NCBI GenBank assembly: GCA_022865365.1
Contig: JALHSW010000386.1
Coordinates: 1 to 8,070 of the forward strand
Reading direction: 5' to 3'
From: Acidimicrobiia bacterium
GTDB lineage: Bacteria > Actinomycetota > Acidimicrobiia > IMCC26256 > PALSA-555
DNA: 8,070 nt
Positions within the stretch are counted from its first letter, which is position 1; the number at the start of each line of letters is the position of its first letter. Both the position numbers and the translations under genes were made by a program. The notes under the pieces were generated by a model that did no database searches, was not told the origin of the DNA, and saw only the letters and a list, made by a program, of their open reading frames with translations. This document shows, in pieces, positions 5,455 through 8,070 of this stretch.

Positions 5455-6513
5455 GAAGCCGAACACCTCGGCGGCGGTGCCACCCACGATCGCGCGGAGC
5501 TCCTCGTCGCTCACGCCGTCGAACTGCTTTGCTGCGATCTCCTGCGAGATGGGCCACGTTCCCTCGGGGTGCGGGTAGTCGTTCCCCCACATGAGCGTCT
5601 CGACGCCGGTGATGTGGCGGTTGTTGATCGCGACCGGGTCGTACATGAACGTCGCGTGGCACTGTCGGCGGATCAGCTCGCTCGGCTTCAACGACAGTTG
5701 CGGGCGCGCCCACATGCTGTGCTTCTTGTACACCTCGTCGGCCTGCGTCATGATCCAACCGAGCCACGATGCCCCGGTCTCGACGGTGACGAGGCGCAGC
5801 CCGGGGAACCGGTCGAGCGCGCCGCCGGCCGACATCGCCAGCAACACCATCGGTCCGTCGAGCTGCGCGCCGAGGATGTAGTTGATCACCGCACCACCCG
5901 GACCCCGCACGATGCGCGGCTCGTACCCGGTGCCGGAGTGGAAGGTGAGCGGGAGCCCGAGCTCCTGGGCGAAGGCCCAGAAGCGGTCGTACTCGCCGTC
6001 GTTGTAGGGACGCGAGGGCACCCGCGCGGGAAGGAACAGTGCGCGCACGCCGGTGTCGGCGAGGCGGGTGGCCTCTGCGATCGCGTCGTCGAGATCGAGC
6101 ATCGGGACGAGGCCGACGGCCAGCATGCGGTGCTCGTCCCCGAACATCTCGACAGCCCAGTCGTTGTAGGCGCGACAGAGCGCGAGCTGTAGCGCTGCGT
6201 CGTCGGCGGCAAAGCAGGCCTGAAGGGCGAAGGTCGGGAAGATCACCTCGGCCGAGACCCCGTCGCGCCCCTGGTCGCGAATCCGATCCGCGGTGTCGAA
6301 GTCGCCGATCACGGCATCGGCGAGCTCGTTGGCGGTCATCAGCTTGCGCGGGTCGAGTCCCTCGGCGAAGAGGGTGCGCCACCCGTCGCGGGTCTCGATG
6401 CGCGGGGCCCGATCGCGGAACTCGGTGTCGACGCGCTCTGCGTACAGCTCGACCGGCTCGGTGACGTGCGCGTCGGTCGAGATGAACGTCGCGTCGCGGT
6501 AGGTCTCGACCAT
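5443..6513 (-). CDS. amidohydrolase-family (TIM-barrel metal-dependent) protein
   Basis: This 356-residue protein has the usual length of the amidohydrolase_2 family (decarboxylases and hydrolases such as ACMSD-like enzymes). Metal-site and catalytic blocks are visible in order: STDAHVTEP (12-20; Asp14 and His16), the barrel strand FHSGTG (191-196; His192), LVTVETGASWLGW (241-253; Glu245) and LMWGNDYPHPEGTWP (307-321; Asp312, His315). The first motif is DxH rather than the classical HxH; this occurs in the actinobacterial subgroup with DxHxxEP. The reaction could be decarboxylation or C-C/C-N hydrolysis of an aromatic or cyclic acid; it cannot be set from sequence. The C-terminus ends in EVFGFKLD, a typical closing motif for the family. 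Start ATG 6513 is the first convincing one, with GGAG 13 bases upstream, a loose fit. It is convergent with the UGSC operon and 70 bases downstream of the DUF305 gene. Confidence 0.9.
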   Translation of the reverse strand: MVETYRDATFISTDAHVTEPVELYAERVDTEFRDRAPRIETRDGWRTLFAEGLDPRKLMTANELADAVIGDFDTADRIRDQGRDGVSAEVIFPTFALQACFAADDAALQLALCRAYNDWAVEMFGDEHRMLAVGLVPMLDLDDAIAEATRLADTGVRALFLPARVPSRPYNDGEYDRFWAFAQELGLPLTFHSGTGYEPRIVRGPGGAVINYILGAQLDGPMVLLAMSAGGALDRFPGLRLVTVETGASWLGWIMTQADEVYKKHSMWARPQLSLKPSELIRRQCHATFMYDPVAINNRHITGVETLMWGNDYPHPEGTWPISQEIAAKQFDGVSDEELRAIVGGTAAEVFGFKLD

Positions 6514-6583
6514 CAGCCCGACGGTACTCCCCGAGACGGCGGCTCGTCATGCTCTCTGGAGTCACAGCGAAGGGGCGTGATGC

Positions 6584-7270
6584 TCACCCGTGGGTGTGGG
6601 CGACGGAGAAGTCTGGCTCGATCGGCGCGAGCCCGAGGGCAGTGCGACGGAGGTTCATGTCGGTGATCTCGCCACGCTGCACGTGAGCGACCCCGCGCGC
6701 GAAACGCCGCGCGCGCTCGTTCTGGCCCTGCGCCGCGGCGAACTCGGCCATCGCCGCGCCGGCTGCGTGGTGGCGGATCATCAGCCGCGTGAACAGATCG
6801 TCGGCCGTGAGGCCGGTAGCGGCGCGCAGCTCGTCGAACTGGGCCTGGGTCGCGAGCCCGGGCATCTCGCTCGACGCGACGGGCGCGCCCATCCAGTCCA
6901 TCGCGAGACCGTCGCCGATCGTTTCCGGGCTACCCGCGTCGGTGAGCAGCGAGTTCATGATCCCGATCTCCTGAGATTGGTCGGTCACGATGTTGCGGGC
7001 CATGTTGCCGATCACCAGATCGTGCTCGTTGTGGAGGTACGCGAAGCTCAGGTTGATCGCACCCTGATGGTGGTCGGTCATGTCGGCAAGGAAACCCGCG
7101 TCGACGGCGCTGAAGGACTCGTCGACGGGTCGGGCGATGAACCACCCCACCAGGCCGGCCAGGAACAGCAGCACGAGCCCACCGGCCACCACGCGCCCGA
7201 ACGGCATCGCAGGACGACGGCTCTCGGTCACGGCACTCGTCGCCGGGCTGCTCGGCGGCGGATCTGACAT
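6584..7270 (-). CDS. DUF305 membrane-anchored metal-handling-type protein
   Basis: ATG 7270 has GGAG at 7277-7280 with a six-base spacer, so the start is well supported; the open frame upstream to 7894 is antisense to the neighbouring hydrolase and not real. The 228-residue product has a short Pro/Ser-rich cytoplasmic tail, one membrane helix at about residues 28-46 (VVAGGLVLLFLAGLVGWFI), and an extracytoplasmic four-helix-type DUF305 domain. Both DUF305 signatures are present: FLADMTDHHQGAINLS (60-75; His67-His68) and LFTRLMIRHHAAGAAMA (159-175; His167-His168). The domain is rich in Met (64, 90, 105, 124, 127, 136, 164, 174, 205) and ends in HTHG. Some DUF305 proteins bind copper; most are uncharacterised, so metal binding is inferred. 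The gene is divergent from the hydrolase at 7382 across a 111-base spacer. Confidence 0.9.
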   Translation of the reverse strand: MSDPPPSSPATSAVTESRRPAMPFGRVVAGGLVLLFLAGLVGWFIARPVDESFSAVDAGFLADMTDHHQGAINLSFAYLHNEHDLVIGNMARNIVTDQSQEIGIMNSLLTDAGSPETIGDGLAMDWMGAPVASSEMPGLATQAQFDELRAATGLTADDLFTRLMIRHHAAGAAMAEFAAAQGQNERARRFARGVAHVQRGEITDMNLRRTALGLAPIEPDFSVAHTHG

Positions 7271-7272
7271 CA

Positions 7273-7286
7273 CGATCTCCAGATCG
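7273..7286 (-). promoter_or_regulatory. RBS of the DUF305 gene inside an inverted repeat
   Basis: The minus strand reads CGATCTGGAGATCG, where CGATC and GATCG pair around a TGGA loop. The Shine-Dalgarno GGAG (7280-7277) spans the loop and one stem base, six bases before ATG 7270. The same sequence could also be a DNA-level operator. A hairpin this short is only suggestive. Confidence 0.35.
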
Positions 7287-7344
7287 AACGGGGGATCCCC
7301 GATCGTGGCACACCGCCCGTCCGTGGCGCAATCGACGGAGCAGC

Positions 7345-7359
7345 CCCCGGGACCCGGGG
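7345..7359. promoter_or_regulatory. GC-only hairpin in the divergent spacer
   Basis: CCCCGG (7345-7350) and CCGGGG (7354-7359) pair perfectly around GAC, seven bases before the GGGAGG ribosome-binding site (7366-7371) of the right-edge hydrolase. It could be an operator or leader structure; its GC-only make-up makes chance likely in this genome. The whole 7271-7381 spacer lacks any TA dinucleotide, so no canonical -10 box is visible for either divergent gene. Confidence 0.25.
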
Positions 7360-7381
7360 CGACGTGGGAGGATCGTGGTCG

Positions 7382-8070
7382 ATGCTCGTTTCCGAACCGG
7401 AGAACCCGGGTTCGTTCGCGGTCGGGGTCCGAACGACCACGGTTGACGACCCGCAGCGCCCCGGACGCAACCTCGTGACCGATGTCTGGTATCCCGTTGC
7501 TCCTGCCGACGTGCCGGCGGACGCTCCGATCGCGTCGTACGACTTTCTCCCCACCGTCCGCCCGCCGGCCCGGGTCGCTGTCGGCGGCGATCTTCCTGCC
7601 GCACCGGGCGCCTTTCCGCTGGTCGTGTACAGCCACGGCCGTGGTGGTACACGCTTCATCGCGTCGTACTTCACCGAGGTGCTCGCCAGCCACGGCTTCG
7701 TGGTCGTCGCCGCCGACCACTCGGGTGACACCGCGTTCGACGCGTTCCTGGGAGCGGCGGTCGACGAGCGCGAATACCTCGAGCTTCGCCCCCGTGACGT
7801 GAGTGTGGTCCTCGACGCCGTCCTCGCAGGCGACGGCGATCGCGCCTGGCTCGGTGGTCACGTCGACGCGGCGCGTATCGGGATCGCCGGGCACTCTTTC
7901 GGCGGCACGACGGCACTCGCGCTCGCGGGTGGGACTCCGTCGATGCCTGCGGACTCGAGAGTTCGTGCGGTCGTCGGCATGGCCGCGTACACGCGCCCCC
8001 TCGGGGACGAGACGCTGTCGGCCGTCGACGTTCCGACGTTGCTCGTGAGCGGTACGTCTGACGCGACGAC
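7382..8070 (+). CDS. alpha/beta hydrolase, dienelactone hydrolase / PAF-acetylhydrolase-like (partial)
   Basis: The frame opens at ATG 7382 and runs past the right edge without a stop, giving 229 complete codons. GGGAGG at 7366-7371, ten bases upstream, supports the start. The product opens with VGVRTTTVDDPQRPGRNLVTDVWYP (15-38), the N-terminal strand pattern of PAF-acetylhydrolase-like and dienelactone-hydrolase-like enzymes. Next come FPLVVYSHGRGGTRFIASYFTEVLASHGFVVVAADH (78-113), with the oxyanion-side HGRGG, and RIGIAGHSFGGTTALALAGG (165-184), with the nucleophile elbow G170-H-S172-F-G174. The final visible strand, VPTLLVSGTSDATT, should hold the catalytic Asp at GTSD; the His would lie beyond the window. 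No signal peptide is apparent. It is probably an intracellular esterase or lipase with unknown substrate. It is divergent from the DUF305 gene. Confidence 0.88.
   Translation, partial: MLVSEPENPGSFAVGVRTTTVDDPQRPGRNLVTDVWYPVAPADVPADAPIASYDFLPTVRPPARVAVGGDLPAAPGAFPLVVYSHGRGGTRFIASYFTEVLASHGFVVVAADHSGDTAFDAFLGAAVDEREYLELRPRDVSVVLDAVLAGDGDRAWLGGHVDAARIGIAGHSFGGTTALALAGGTPSMPADSRVRAVVGMAAYTRPLGDETLSAVDVPTLLVSGTSDAT

Noticed and set aside
4011..5483. 490-residue minus-strand reading frame opposite the alpha/beta hydrolase
   Set aside because: Its Arg/Val/His-rich translation has no recognisable domain, and the plus-strand frame carries the GESQS nucleophile elbow and a coherent fold.
6695..6714. 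GCGCGCG / CGCGCGC inverted repeat with a six-base loop
   Set aside because: It sits inside the DUF305 coding sequence and is explained by Arg/Ala-rich codons; no sign of a terminator or site.
7271..7894. N-terminal extension of the DUF305 frame to 7894
   Set aside because: It is antisense to the right-edge hydrolase, and ATG 7270 has a good Shine-Dalgarno and begins a normal DUF305 protein.

Overview
This is a dense, very GC-rich window with GTG starts and gene families typical of actinomycetes: a DUF222/13E12-type protein, a deazaflavin (F420)-type nitroreductase and a DUF305 protein. A high-GC actinomycete, possibly an uncultured acidimicrobial-type lineage, fits best, but that is inferred from composition and gene content only. 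I see no tRNA, rRNA, CRISPR array, insertion sequence or gene-free stretch over 300 bases. The longest gap is about 120 bases.

Layout. Positions 1-325 (minus) hold the N-terminus of a DUF222/HNH-endonuclease-family protein that runs off the left edge. Positions 389-1095 (minus) hold a translationally coupled pair: an antibiotic-biosynthesis-monooxygenase (ABM)-like small protein, then a deazaflavin-dependent nitroreductase-family protein. Positions 1187-1987 (minus) encode a polytopic membrane protein with an SPCGQS motif near its N-terminus. Reading the other way from about 2100 is a compact plus-strand operon: a small NifU-like CxxC protein (2108-2371), a 357-residue conserved protein of unknown function (2388-3461), a UGSC-family protein in which the selenocysteine position is cysteine (3463-4002), and a large alpha/beta-hydrolase-domain protein (4032-5432). 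Convergent to it is a metal-dependent amidohydrolase (5443-6513, minus), preceded on the same strand by a membrane-anchored DUF305 protein (6584-7270, minus). A second alpha/beta-hydrolase, related to dienelactone hydrolase or PAF-acetylhydrolase, starts at 7382 (plus) and runs off the right edge.

How the genes may work together. The centrepiece is the tightly packed plus-strand set. The NifU-like CxxC protein, the 357-residue protein and the CGSC protein all suggest thiol/selenol-type redox or metal chemistry. The downstream hydrolase suggests that the pathway acts on an ester, lactone or amide-like organic substrate. The divergent membrane protein with a Pro-Cys motif could be a redox partner, but this is speculative. 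The biochemical role of the UGSC family is, to my knowledge, not established, so this operon is the best candidate here for an undescribed system. A second notable point is a 28-base exact direct repeat (period 31) that duplicates the ribosome-binding and start region of the operon's first gene and creates an out-of-frame decoy start.
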